DNA from: Alistipes sp. UBA928
GTDB taxonomy: Bacteria > Bacteroidota > Bacteroidia > Bacteroidales > Rikenellaceae
Assembly (NCBI GenBank): GCA_002293665.1
Contig: DBDQ01000131.1
Location: forward strand, 7,820 to 22,219
Length of the DNA stretch: 14,400 nucleotides
Direction of reading: 5' to 3'
The notes under the pieces are model-generated. The model did not search any database. It was not told where the DNA came from and saw only the letters and a list, made by a program, of their open reading frames with translations. The translations under genes and the position numbers were made by a program. The first letter of the stretch is position 1. Each line of letters starts with the position of its first letter. Positions 8,901 to 14,396 of this stretch are shown here, piece after piece.

Positions 8901-10394
8901 TACATCTCCACCGACAGGCACGGGAGCCCTGAAGAGCCCGATGGAGACGGCTCAGACCCAGACGGTTCCGAGCCGAAGAAGAAAAAGAAGAAGAAGGTGA
9001 AAAATAAGAAAGATAAGAAAAAGAAGGGGAAGGAGGCCGCCGGACTGGCGTTGGCTGCCCTTGTCGTGGCGGTGATGGTTGCGCTGCCGGCCGTGGCGCA
9101 GACAGAGCAGGGTTCGCAGGGTTTGCGGGGGTCTTCGGGGTCTGCGCTGTCGCTCGGGGAGTGTCTGGCGATCGGGTTGGAACAAAACTACTCGGTGCGG
9201 ATCGCGCGCGGCGAGCAACGGATAGCCGAGAATAACACCTCGTGGGGTAACGCGGGTTTCCTTCCCACCGTGGGTCTTACGAGCGGTTACAACGCCGCCC
9301 TCGACGCCACCCGGACAACCCCGCGCGGGGGTGCGGCAACCACCGAAAGCGGTGTGTTGGCCGGAGGATTCTCTGCCGGGCTCGACGTGTCGTGGACGAT
9401 ATTCAACGGCATGAGCGTGCAGACCAACTGGCGGCGCCTGAGGGAGTTGGAGGCGATGGGCGAACTGGCGGCGCGCATCACCATCGAGGATTTCGTGGCC
9501 TCGCTCACCGCCGAGTATTACAACTATATTCAGCAAACTATTCGACTGAGGAACTATCAGTATGCCGCGTCGCTGTCGAGCGAGAGGCTGCGCATTGCCG
9601 AGGCGCGCTACCTGTTGGGTAACGGTTCGATGCCCGAGGTGCTCCAGGCGAGGGTCGACCACAATGCCGACTCGTCTCTCTACATTACTCAGAAAGAGCG
9701 CATTGCAACTTCGCGTATACAACTTAACGAGATGATGGCCGCTCCGGAGGTCGACCGTGAGTTCGCCGTGCGCGATTCGATCATCGTGATCGACGAGGCT
9801 TTGCAGTGGGCCGAGCTTCACGACCGCATGATGACCTCGAGTGCCGAGTTGGCCCACGCTGCCCGTAGCGCCGCCGTAGCCTGGCTCGATGCGAAGATCG
9901 TTGCTTCGCGCGTCTATCCTTTCCTGCGCCTCAATGCCGGATACGGTTACGCCGCCAACACTTACAGCCGGGGTGTCAACCGCCGGCGCGATACCTGGGG
10001 GCCCGATGCGGGGTTGACTCTCGGGTTTACAATCTTCGACGGCAACCGGCGGCGCGAGATGCGTAACGCCCGCATTGTCGCCGACAACGCCGCACTGCGT
10101 ACCGCCGAGATCGAAACGGCGTTGAGGGCCGACCTTGCCACTTTCTGGCAGGCGTATATGAACAACCTGCAACTGTTGGCGTTGGAGCGCGAGAACGTGG
10201 TGTCGGCGCGCCAGAACTACGAGGCCGCGCGTGACCTCTACATGACGGGGGTGATGGCCGGAATAGAGCTCCGAGAAGCACAAATGAGTCTGCTCGACGG
10301 CGAAGAACGTCTGCTGGCGGCACTCTACAATACCAAGATTTGCGAAATATCGCTCCTTCAGGTTAGCGGGCAGGCGCTCGAATATCTCGAATAA
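5904..10394 (+). CDS. Fused RND (HAE1/AcrB-like) efflux permease and TolC-family outer-membrane factor
   Basis: One open frame of 1496 residues. Residues 1 to about 1000 are a complete RND permease. The first transmembrane helix follows RRPVMATVFSL, then the porter segments (VREYPSVDNPIITVMTSYPG; ADADATPILMVSV). Helix 4 has GLVVDDAIVMTENI with the proton-relay aspartates at 400/401, and helix 10 has GLVAKNGILIVEFA with Lys 913. This pattern fits proton-driven drug or lipid export of the AcrB class rather than CusA metal pumps, though substrate is not deducible. Residues about 1001-1024 are acidic and polar, and 1025-1043 are very lysine-rich. Residues 1047-1065 form a hydrophobic segment ending ALPAVA before Q1066, that is, a complete signal-peptide core with an AxA cleavage site. 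Residues 1066-1496 (431 aa) are a TolC-like factor (LSLGECLAIGLEQN, NAGFLPTVGLTSGYN, FNGMSVQTNWRRLRELE, ARYLLGNGSMPEVLQARVDH, DAGLTLGFTIFDGNRRREMR). Signal peptidase could release the channel part. An in-frame GTG at 8997 (residue 1032) could also start it separately. Confidence 0.9.
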   Translation: MNVSELSIRRPVMATVFSLVILLFGFIGFSYLGVREYPSVDNPIITVMTSYPGANADVIENQITEPLEQNINGIPGIRSLTSVSSQGQSRITVEFELSVPLETAANDVRDKVSRSQRYLPRDCDPPTVTKADADATPILMVSVQSDSRSLLEISEIADLTIKEQLQTINNVSGVEIWGEKRYAMRLWLDPVSMAAHGVTTMDVKSAVDRENVELPSGSIEGNTIELSIRTLGLMHTADEFNNLIIRTDGQRVVRLRDIGWAELSPRDLRSYMKMNGVPMVGVIVIPQPGANHIEIADAVYERMEAMKKDLPEDVVTNYGFDNTRFIRSSISEVVETVWVALLLVIVIIFLFLRDWRVTLVPIVVIPVALIGSFFVMYVCGFSINTLTMLAVVLAIGLVVDDAIVMTENIYLRIERGMPPMEAGIDGAKEIFFAIVSTTITLVAVFLPIVFMSGMTGRLFREFSLVIAGAVAISSFVALTFTPMLSTKILKRRERQSWLYRATEPFFDWLNGIYHRGLAAFLRRRWLALPIVAGMVGIIVWLWSAVPSELAPLEDRSSVQIRTMGPEGVTFEYMRDYTEGINLLVDSLVPEARFVTARVQNGQGNLQVELAGLEERERSQMEIADALSSAVESRTAARSFVQQRSTFGGGRGGGMPVQYVLQAIDLESLREVLPRFMEMVSESPVFRMSDVNLKFTKPEARISIDRDKANLLGVSTQNIAQTLQYGLSGQRMGYFYMNGKQYEILGEINRQQRNKPADLSSMYIRNNAGGMIQMDNLVEINEDIAPPQLYRYNRFVAATVSAGLARGYTIGQGLEEMDRIAAEVLDDNFRTALAGESKEFRESASSLMFAFILAIVLIYLVLAAQFESFKDPLVIMLTVPLAVAGALVFMYATGGTMNIFSQIGIIMLIGLVAKNGILIVEFANQKQAVGETKGEAILGASLQRLRPILMTSFSTILGLLPLAFASGEGAQSRIAMGVAVTGGLLISTIMTLFIVPAMYSYISTDRHGSPEEPDGDGSDPDGSEPKKKKKKKVKNKKDKKKKGKEAAGLALAALVVAVMVALPAVAQTEQGSQGLRGSSGSALSLGECLAIGLEQNYSVRIARGEQRIAENNTSWGNAGFLPTVGLTSGYNAALDATRTTPRGGAATTESGVLAGGFSAGLDVSWTIFNGMSVQTNWRRLRELEAMGELAARITIEDFVASLTAEYYNYIQQTIRLRNYQYAASLSSERLRIAEARYLLGNGSMPEVLQARVDHNADSSLYITQKERIATSRIQLNEMMAAPEVDREFAVRDSIIVIDEALQWAELHDRMMTSSAELAHAARSAAVAWLDAKIVASRVYPFLRLNAGYGYAANTYSRGVNRRRDTWGPDAGLTLGFTIFDGNRRREMRNARIVADNAALRTAEIETALRADLATFWQAYMNNLQLLALERENVVSARQNYEAARDLYMTGVMAGIELREAQMSLLDGEERLLAALYNTKICEISLLQVSGQALEYLE
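8975..9036 (+). other. Purine-rich lysine-linker tract with GTGA start/stop overlap between pump and channel
   Basis: Within 62 nt only three bases are pyrimidines (T at 8998, 9005 and 9014). In the open frame the tract codes for lysine-rich residues 1025-1043. GTGA at 8997-9000 contains an in-frame GTG, a possible start for the outer-membrane factor, overlapped by a TGA in the +1 frame. TAA codons at 9005 and 9014 close the third frame. A single indel or ribosome shift in the tract would therefore end the permease near residue 1032, the normal size for the family, next to a plausible start for the channel. The sequence facts are direct; any shift or internal start is inference. Confidence 0.55.
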
Positions 10395-10399
10395 TTGTG

Positions 10400-10407
10400 T
10401 AGATTTG
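10400..10407 (+). promoter_or_regulatory. Possible internal -7 element just before the CBM9-like gene
   Basis: TAGATTTG matches TAnnTTTG and ends 5 nt before the ATG at 10413, so a transcript from it would be nearly leaderless. No TTTG is seen 19-20 bp upstream, so it may be chance. Confidence 0.25.
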
Positions 10408-10412
10408 CGGCC

Positions 10413-11153
10413 ATGAATACGTTTGTGATTGTGGCTGCGGCTGTGCTGAGTGTGCCTAAAGTCGACCTCGGGCCTGCGCCCGAGATGAAGAGGGTGGATG
10501 AGATGATGGAGGCCGGGGAGGTACCCCTGCATGAGATTGGGCAGGTGAACTGGCCGGGGGAGTTTCCCGACAGGCCGCTGGTGAGGTTCCGCATCGCCCA
10601 TTCGGGTGGGGAGATATATCTTAAATTCTATGTCGAGGAGGATGCGACGCGTGCGGTGTGGGGTGCCGACAATGGCCGGCCGTGGGAGGATTCGTGTGTG
10701 GAGTTTTTTGTGAGCGCGGACAGCCCGGAAGGAGCCGGGGGAGCCGACGGCACGGACAGTGCTAACAGCGTGGACAGTGCGGGGCCCGTTTACTTCAATC
10801 TTGAGATGAGCTGCATAGGTTTCGGCATTCTGCACGGCGGCGCACCCGGTGCGCGCGGGCCGGTGGAGGGAGGGGCCGGAGGTGTCGAAAAAGTACGCCG
10901 CCTCGCCTCGATGCCGTCCGAGCCGTTCGGTGTGAGGGAGGGTCGTCAGACGTGGACTCTGACGCTCGCCATTCCCGTGGAACTGTTTGCCCCCGCCATA
11001 GAGGGTCCGCTGGACGGGCGCACCCTGAGAGCCAATTTCTATAAATGCGGCGACGGCCTTCCTCGGCCACATTATCTGTCGTGGAGTCCGATCGACACCC
11101 CCGCGCCGAGTTTCCATCAGCCCCGGTTCTTCGGACGGCTCTTTTTCGAATAG
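10413..11153 (+). CDS. CBM9-like carbohydrate-binding domain protein
   Basis: The product is 246 residues from ATG 10413. The fold cues are those of the family 9-like carbohydrate-binding proteins of Bacteroidetes: VRFRIAHSGGEIYLKFYVEED, WGADNGRPWEDSCVEFFVSAD (the typical WEDSCVEFF motif at about residues 89-97), a YFNLEMSCIGFG strand pair, and the C-terminal ANFYKCGDGLPRPHYLSWSP, then FHQPRFFGRLFFE. Between the two strand blocks there is a low-complexity Gly/Ala/Ser/Asp insertion (about residues 106-123). The N-terminus (MNTFVIVAAAVLSVPKVD) is not a convincing signal peptide. It begins 18 nt after the pump-channel gene and no terminator lies between them, so co-transcription is likely. A TTG at 10395 would extend the frame by six codons but is less plausible. 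The link to efflux is positional only; sugar binding is a family expectation, not shown here. Confidence 0.78.
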   Translation: MNTFVIVAAAVLSVPKVDLGPAPEMKRVDEMMEAGEVPLHEIGQVNWPGEFPDRPLVRFRIAHSGGEIYLKFYVEEDATRAVWGADNGRPWEDSCVEFFVSADSPEGAGGADGTDSANSVDSAGPVYFNLEMSCIGFGILHGGAPGARGPVEGGAGGVEKVRRLASMPSEPFGVREGRQTWTLTLAIPVELFAPAIEGPLDGRTLRANFYKCGDGLPRPHYLSWSPIDTPAPSFHQPRFFGRLFFE

Positions 11154-11219
11154 CGCACTTTGGCACGGTGATTGAGACCATACAGCCTGGAATTATAACA
11201 ATCTTAAATCATTAGGCTT

Positions 11220-11477
11220 ATGTGGTGGTATTGGTTACTTTACATTCTCATCGGTGCGTTGGCAGGTTGGATCGGCGGCATGATCGTCAAGGGTTCAGGC
11301 TCCGGTTTTTGGATCAATCTGTTGTTGGGTGTAGTCGGCGCAATGTTGGGCGGCTGGCTGCTCAGGCTCGTAGGGCTTGGGGGCGGCACACTGTTGTGGC
11401 AACTCTTGGCGGCGGTCGTCGGTGCGGTGATCCTGCTGTTGATATGGGGCGCGATCGCCCGATCGAAAAATTCTTGA
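11220..11477 (+). CDS. GlsB/YeaQ/YmgE-family small membrane protein (transglycosylase-associated)
   Basis: The product is 85 residues, typical for the family (PF04226). It has three hydrophobic, glycine-rich segments: YWLLYILIGALAGWIGGMIV, FWINLLLGVVGAMLGGWLL and LLWQLLAAVVGAVILLLIWG, with a short charged tail ARSKNS. The GWIGGMIVKGSG turn and the GVVGAMLGGWLL segment are characteristic. Members are inner-membrane proteins often induced in stress; the biochemical role is not known and the transglycosylase name reflects old genome context. The upstream gap 11154-11219 has TTTG at 11159-11162 but no good TAnnTTTG, so the promoter is uncertain. A hairpin with a T-run follows. Confidence 0.9.
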   Translation: MWWYWLLYILIGALAGWIGGMIVKGSGSGFWINLLLGVVGAMLGGWLLRLVGLGGGTLLWQLLAAVVGAVILLLIWGAIARSKNS

Positions 11478-11522
11478 GTGGGTGGGAACGCCCACAGATG
11501 ATTTTGCTATGCAGAACCGAAT

Positions 11523-11559
11523 ACCCTCCGGCTTGAGAACGGTCGGGGGGTGTTTTTTT
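11523..11559 (+). terminator. Rho-independent terminator after the GlsB-like gene
   Basis: The arms 11523-11532 and 11542-11551 pair over 10 bp (including two G-U pairs in RNA) and are followed by G and seven Ts (11553-11559). It lies 46 nt after the stop codon at 11477. Confidence 0.78.
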
Positions 11560-11604
11560 CGTACCTCAGGCTCCGTTCGGCCACGGCACATTTTAGTCGC
11601 TCTG

Positions 11605-11635
11605 CTTGTAAATTGAAAAACAATTACTACCTTTG
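11605..11635 (+). promoter_or_regulatory. Bacteroidetes-type promoter of the OmpA-family gene
   Basis: CTTG at 11605-11608, a 19-bp spacer, then TACCTTTG at 11628-11635. Transcription would start near 11642, giving a leader of about 60 nt. The leader contains a short hairpin (AGTAC at 11651-11655 pairing with GTACT at 11661-11665) and an A-rich stretch just before the ATG. Confidence 0.75.
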
Positions 11636-11702
11636 CCCCGAGAGGGGATTAGTACTATTGGTACTATTTTGACAAGCAGAAATAAACCAACATTAAAACA
11701 AT

Positions 11703-13358
11703 ATGATTATGAAATTACGCATCAAATTACTCCTCCTCGCGGTTCTCGCTGTGCCGATAGCCCTGGGAGCTCAGACCAGGAAATGGGATGCCTACCGAGC
11801 GGAAAACGGTATTGCCCTGCCCACTTGGAACATTAAAACGAATCTTTTGGCCGACCTGACTCTCTCGCCCAACCTGGGTTTCGAGATCGGGATCGGTGAA
11901 CGCACATCTGTCGAAATCGTTGGACAATGGAACCCGTTCTCGTTCCGTAAGGGTCTCACCGAATGGAGACACATAGGGGCTCAGCCAGAGTTTCGCTACT
12001 GGTTCAAGGAGGCTTTCCGTAGCCACTTTTTAGGCGTGCAGGCCACATACACCTACTTTAACGTGGGCGGTCTGCCCAAACCCTTCACCGACTATATGCA
12101 TAATCACCGCTTCGAGGGCGACCTCTACGGTGTGGGCATAAGCTGGGGACACCGCTGGAACTTCTCGCAGAGATGGGGCCTCGAAGTGACGGCCGCCGTG
12201 GGATACCTGCATAAAAACTACGAAGTATACGAGTGCCGGAGTTGTGGCCTGCTTCTCGAACCGCGCAAATCAAAGAACTATTTCGGGCCAACCGAGATCG
12301 GCGTCAACCTCGTATTCGGTGGCGGTAAAAGAGCCCCCCGCGTGGTTCCAACACCGCCTACGCCTCCTCCCCCGCCCGTGGCGCCTGTGGCCGCTCCTAC
12401 GGTTGTGAAAGATCCATACGCTCCGCGGTTCACTCCGGGATTCATAGTTCCCGCAGTGGAACCCGTTAAGATCCGTGCGGAATCGGGATCGGCATACCTC
12501 GAATTCGCCACCGGCCGCTCGGAGATCGTGCCGACTTTCCGTAACAACGCCAGCGAACTCGAACGTATCCACGAGTCGATCCGCAGTGTCAACGCCGACG
12601 CCGACGCGACAATAACCGGTATCTCCCTCGTGGGACACGCTTCGCCCGAAGGTTCTTCGTCGAGCAACATGACACTCTCGCAGAGACGTGCGCAAACCCT
12701 GAAGACTTATATAAACGGTATCTACGGTTTCCGCAACGACTTTATTCAGGTTCGCGGCGAGGGTGAAGACTGGGCAACCCTGGGCAAACTCGTTCGGGAG
12801 TCGAACATAGCCAACAAACAGAGCCTGCTGAGTATCATCGAGGGCTCGTCAGATCCCGACATGCGCGACCGCCAAATGGCCGCACTCGGAGGTGGCCTGT
12901 TCGACATGGTCAAGAGCCAGTTCTATCCGCGTCTGCGCCGTACCGACTACCAGATCGACTTCGAGGTGGTGCCCATATCCATCGAAAGAGGCAAGCAGAT
13001 TATGCGCACCAACCCGCGCAACCTGTCGCTCAACGAACTGTTCCTGATAGCGAACACCTATCAGCCCGGCTCGGCCGAGTTCCGCGAAGTGATGGAGATC
13101 GCCGCACGCGCGTTCCCCGACAGCGACGTGGCCAACAGTAACGCCGCCGCCGCCGCCATCCAGAGGGGTGACGCCACCGCTGCAGCAACGTTCCTGGGTA
13201 ACGTGAAGAACCATGACGCCGACTGGAACAACAACATGGGTATAGTGGCATTCATGCAGGGCAACCCCACCGCCGCCGCCGGATATTTCCGCGCCGCCGG
13301 TGCCAAAGCCTCCGTCAATGCCTCGGAACTCGACAAATACTTCCGCTCCGTCGAATAA
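11703..13358 (+). CDS. Outer-membrane protein: DUF3575 barrel with OmpA-like peptidoglycan-binding domain
   Basis: The product is 551 residues. The signal peptide MIMKLRIKLLLLAVLAVPIA ends LGA before Q24. Residues about 38-207 match DUF3575 (PF12099): WNIKTNLLADLTLSPNLGFE, WNPFSFRKGLTEWRHIGAQP, EFRYWF, the C178-RS-C181 pair and YFGPTEIGVNLVFGG. A proline-rich linker covers about 214-237. Residues about 264-400 are OmpA-like (YLEFATGRSEIVP, ISLVGHASPEGSSSSNMTLS, QRRAQTLKTYI). The C-terminal 110 residues are alanine-rich helical repeats, probably TPR-like (YQPGSAEFREVMEIAARAFP, NNNMGIVAFMQGNPTAAAGY). The likely role is an outer-membrane barrel tethered to peptidoglycan; DUF3575 proteins also occur in fimbrial operons, but no fimbrillin gene is nearby. 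ATG at 11703 and ATG at 11709 are both possible starts. It has its own promoter and terminator, so it is probably monocistronic. Confidence 0.9.
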   Translation: MIMKLRIKLLLLAVLAVPIALGAQTRKWDAYRAENGIALPTWNIKTNLLADLTLSPNLGFEIGIGERTSVEIVGQWNPFSFRKGLTEWRHIGAQPEFRYWFKEAFRSHFLGVQATYTYFNVGGLPKPFTDYMHNHRFEGDLYGVGISWGHRWNFSQRWGLEVTAAVGYLHKNYEVYECRSCGLLLEPRKSKNYFGPTEIGVNLVFGGGKRAPRVVPTPPTPPPPPVAPVAAPTVVKDPYAPRFTPGFIVPAVEPVKIRAESGSAYLEFATGRSEIVPTFRNNASELERIHESIRSVNADADATITGISLVGHASPEGSSSSNMTLSQRRAQTLKTYINGIYGFRNDFIQVRGEGEDWATLGKLVRESNIANKQSLLSIIEGSSDPDMRDRQMAALGGGLFDMVKSQFYPRLRRTDYQIDFEVVPISIERGKQIMRTNPRNLSLNELFLIANTYQPGSAEFREVMEIAARAFPDSDVANSNAAAAAIQRGDATAAATFLGNVKNHDADWNNNMGIVAFMQGNPTAAAGYFRAAGAKASVNASELDKYFRSVE

Positions 13359-13410
13359 TAAGAGGGGGTGCGATGAGGAGGGGGTGTATGGCCTTACTCT
13401 CGATATAATG

Positions 13411-13441
13411 GGGCGGTCTCTTTTTGGGGCCGCCTCTTTTT
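13411..13441 (+). terminator. Rho-independent terminator after the OmpA-family gene
   Basis: GGCGG (13412-13416) pairs with CCGCC (13430-13434), extended inward by G-U and C-G pairs, followed by TCTTTTT. It lies about 55 nt after the stop at 13358. The interval 13359-13410 shows only a twice-repeated GAGGGGGTG. Confidence 0.72.
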
Positions 13442-13475
13442 GTGGGGAGTGGGGGAGATTTTTTTGCCGGGCGGG

Positions 13476-13505
13476 TTGCTCGTGTGGAAAAAATGTCTAT
13501 CTTTG
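13476..13505 (+). promoter_or_regulatory. Promoter of tRNA-Pro
   Basis: TTG at 13476-13478, a 19-bp spacer and TATCTTTG at 13498-13505. The expected start near 13512 is about 11 nt before the mature tRNA 5' end. Confidence 0.8.
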
Positions 13506-13522
13506 CACCCGCGTAACCGTTT

Positions 13523-13597
13523 CGGGGTGTAGCTCAGCCCGGTTAGAGTACACGTCTGGGGGGCGTGTGGCCGCTAGTTCGAATCTAGTCACCCCGA
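13523..13597 (+). tRNA. tRNA-Pro (anticodon GGG)
   Basis: A full cloverleaf of 75 nt can be folded: acceptor CGGGGTG/CACCCCG, D-stem GCTC/GAGT, anticodon stem CACGT/GCGTG with loop CTGGGGG (anticodon GGG), and T-arm GCTAG-TTCGAAT-CTAGT. The discriminator is A. CCA is not encoded and must be added after transcription. It reads CCC (and probably CCU) proline codons. Confidence 0.95.
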
Positions 13598-13599
13598 CA

Positions 13600-13627
13600 A
13601 AAAGCCGTCTTTTGACGGCTTTTTTTT
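13600..13627 (+). terminator. Rho-independent terminator after tRNA-Pro
   Basis: AAAAGCCGTC (13600-13609), a TTTT loop and GACGGCTTTT (13614-13623) form a perfect 10-bp hairpin running into an eight-T tract at 13620-13627. It starts right after the tRNA. Confidence 0.88.
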
Positions 13628-13722
13628 GTCGGGGTGACACAGTCACCACTTCGAAGCCCCCTCTCCAAACCCCTTTACTCGGGAAGGAGCTTTGCTGTGC
13701 GAAAAAATATTTTTGAGATTTG

Positions 13723-13753
13723 TTTGTCCGGGAAGATTTTTTGCATATCTTTG
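13723..13753 (+). promoter_or_regulatory. Promoter of tRNA-Glu
   Basis: TTTG at 13723-13726, a 19-bp spacer and TATCTTTG at 13746-13753. It is a perfect consensus about 20 nt ahead of the tRNA. It may also serve rpsT downstream, for which no separate promoter is evident. Confidence 0.82.
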
Positions 13754-13772
13754 TCCCCGCAAAAAACAAGAA

Positions 13773-13847
13773 GGCCCATTCGTCTATCGGTTAGGACGCA
13801 AGATTTTCATTCTTGAAAGAGGAGTTCGATTCTCCTATGGGCTACCA
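13773..13847 (+). tRNA. tRNA-Glu (anticodon TTC)
   Basis: The cloverleaf body is 13773-13844 (72 nt), followed by an encoded CCA at 13845-13847. The acceptor is GGCCCAT/ATGGGCT (first pair G-U), the anticodon stem is CAAGA/TCTTG with loop TTTTCAT (anticodon TTC), and the T-arm is AGGAG-TTCGATT-CTCCT. It reads GAA/GAG glutamate codons. The neighbouring tRNA-Pro and tRNA-His lack encoded CCA. Confidence 0.95.
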
Positions 13848-13944
13848 GGTGCGAGTTTTTGGCGAGCACCGTTTTATTGAAAGGGTGCGAGTATTTAATG
13901 AACACCCGTTTTTAGCCGGGGGCCGGAAAAAGGCGCCCGTTTTT
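13848..13944 (+). terminator. Three successive hairpin/T-tract units between tRNA-Glu and rpsT
   Basis: Unit 1: GGTGC (13848-13852) with GCACC (13866-13870), then GTTTTA. Unit 2: GGGTG (13883-13887) with CACCC (13903-13907), then GTTTTTA. Unit 3: CGGGGGCC (13917-13924) with GGCGCCCG (13932-13939), one mismatch, then TTTTT. Units 1 and 2 share GGTGCGAGT and look like imperfect direct repeats. They could be stacked terminators for tRNA-Glu or an attenuating leader for rpsT. Confidence 0.6.
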
Positions 13945-13973
13945 GACTGGAAATAAAACAATAGCATAAATAA

Positions 13974-14225
13974 ATGGCAAACCACAAGTCATCACTCAAA
14001 AGGATCCGTCAGACGCAAGTACGCCGTCTGCGCAACCGCTATTACCACAAAACAACCCGCAACGCCGTGAAAGCCCTGCGCAACACCAGCGACAAGGCCG
14101 CCGCCGAGGCTCTGTTCCCCAAGGTCAGCGCCATGCTCGACAAACTCGCCCAAAGCAACGTTATCCACAAAAACAAGGCGGGGAACCTTAAGAGCAGCCT
14201 GCAGTTGCATGTGAACGCTCTTTGA
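13974..14225 (+). CDS. rpsT: 30S ribosomal protein S20
   Basis: The product is 83 residues, the usual length. It begins MANHKSSLKRIRQTQVRRLR and continues NRYYHKTTRNAVKAL, with the C-terminal KNKAGNLKSSLQLHVNAL; the KNKA and KSSL segments are hallmark S20 features. It is a lysine/arginine-rich three-helix protein that binds 16S rRNA in the small subunit. The start is the ATG before ANHKS, preceded by an A-rich leader rather than a Shine-Dalgarno site. No TAnnTTTG element is seen between the hairpin units and the start, so transcription may come from the tRNA-Glu promoter by read-through. The stop codon lies inside a short inverted repeat (14216-14233). Confidence 0.97.
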   Translation: MANHKSSLKRIRQTQVRRLRNRYYHKTTRNAVKALRNTSDKAAAEALFPKVSAMLDKLAQSNVIHKNKAGNLKSSLQLHVNAL

Positions 14226-14246
14226 CAAGAGCGAGTCATGAGTCGC

Positions 14247-14311
14247 AAATCATGATTCATGATCGGCTACGCGGAATAAATCATGATTCACGATTTACTC
14301 GATTCATGATT
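14247..14311 (+). repeat. Cluster of ATCATGATTCATGAT-type palindromic repeats
   Basis: A 17-nt unit, AAATCATGATTCATGAT (14247-14263), recurs with one change at 14278-14294. A shorter copy, GATTCATGATT, is at 14301-14311. Each unit is itself nearly palindromic (ATCATGA-T-TCATGAT in the first). The 95-nt interval between rpsT and tRNA-His is largely made of this. It could be a repeated binding site or a hairpin-forming spacer. No canonical promoter for tRNA-His is visible here. Confidence 0.6.
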
Positions 14312-14322
14312 AAAGAAATATG

Positions 14323-14396
<74 letters not shown>

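Noticed and set aside
8952..11117. A 721-codon open frame on the minus strand, antisense to the channel part and the CBM9-like gene
   Set aside because: It crosses two well-supported plus-strand genes, has no recognisable domain and reads as histidine/arginine-rich shadow coding caused by G+C-rich codon usage.
13300..13716. A 138-codon plus-strand open frame across the tRNA-Pro gene
   Set aside because: It overlaps the end of the OmpA-family gene, a terminator, a promoter and the tRNA, and its translation shows no domain.
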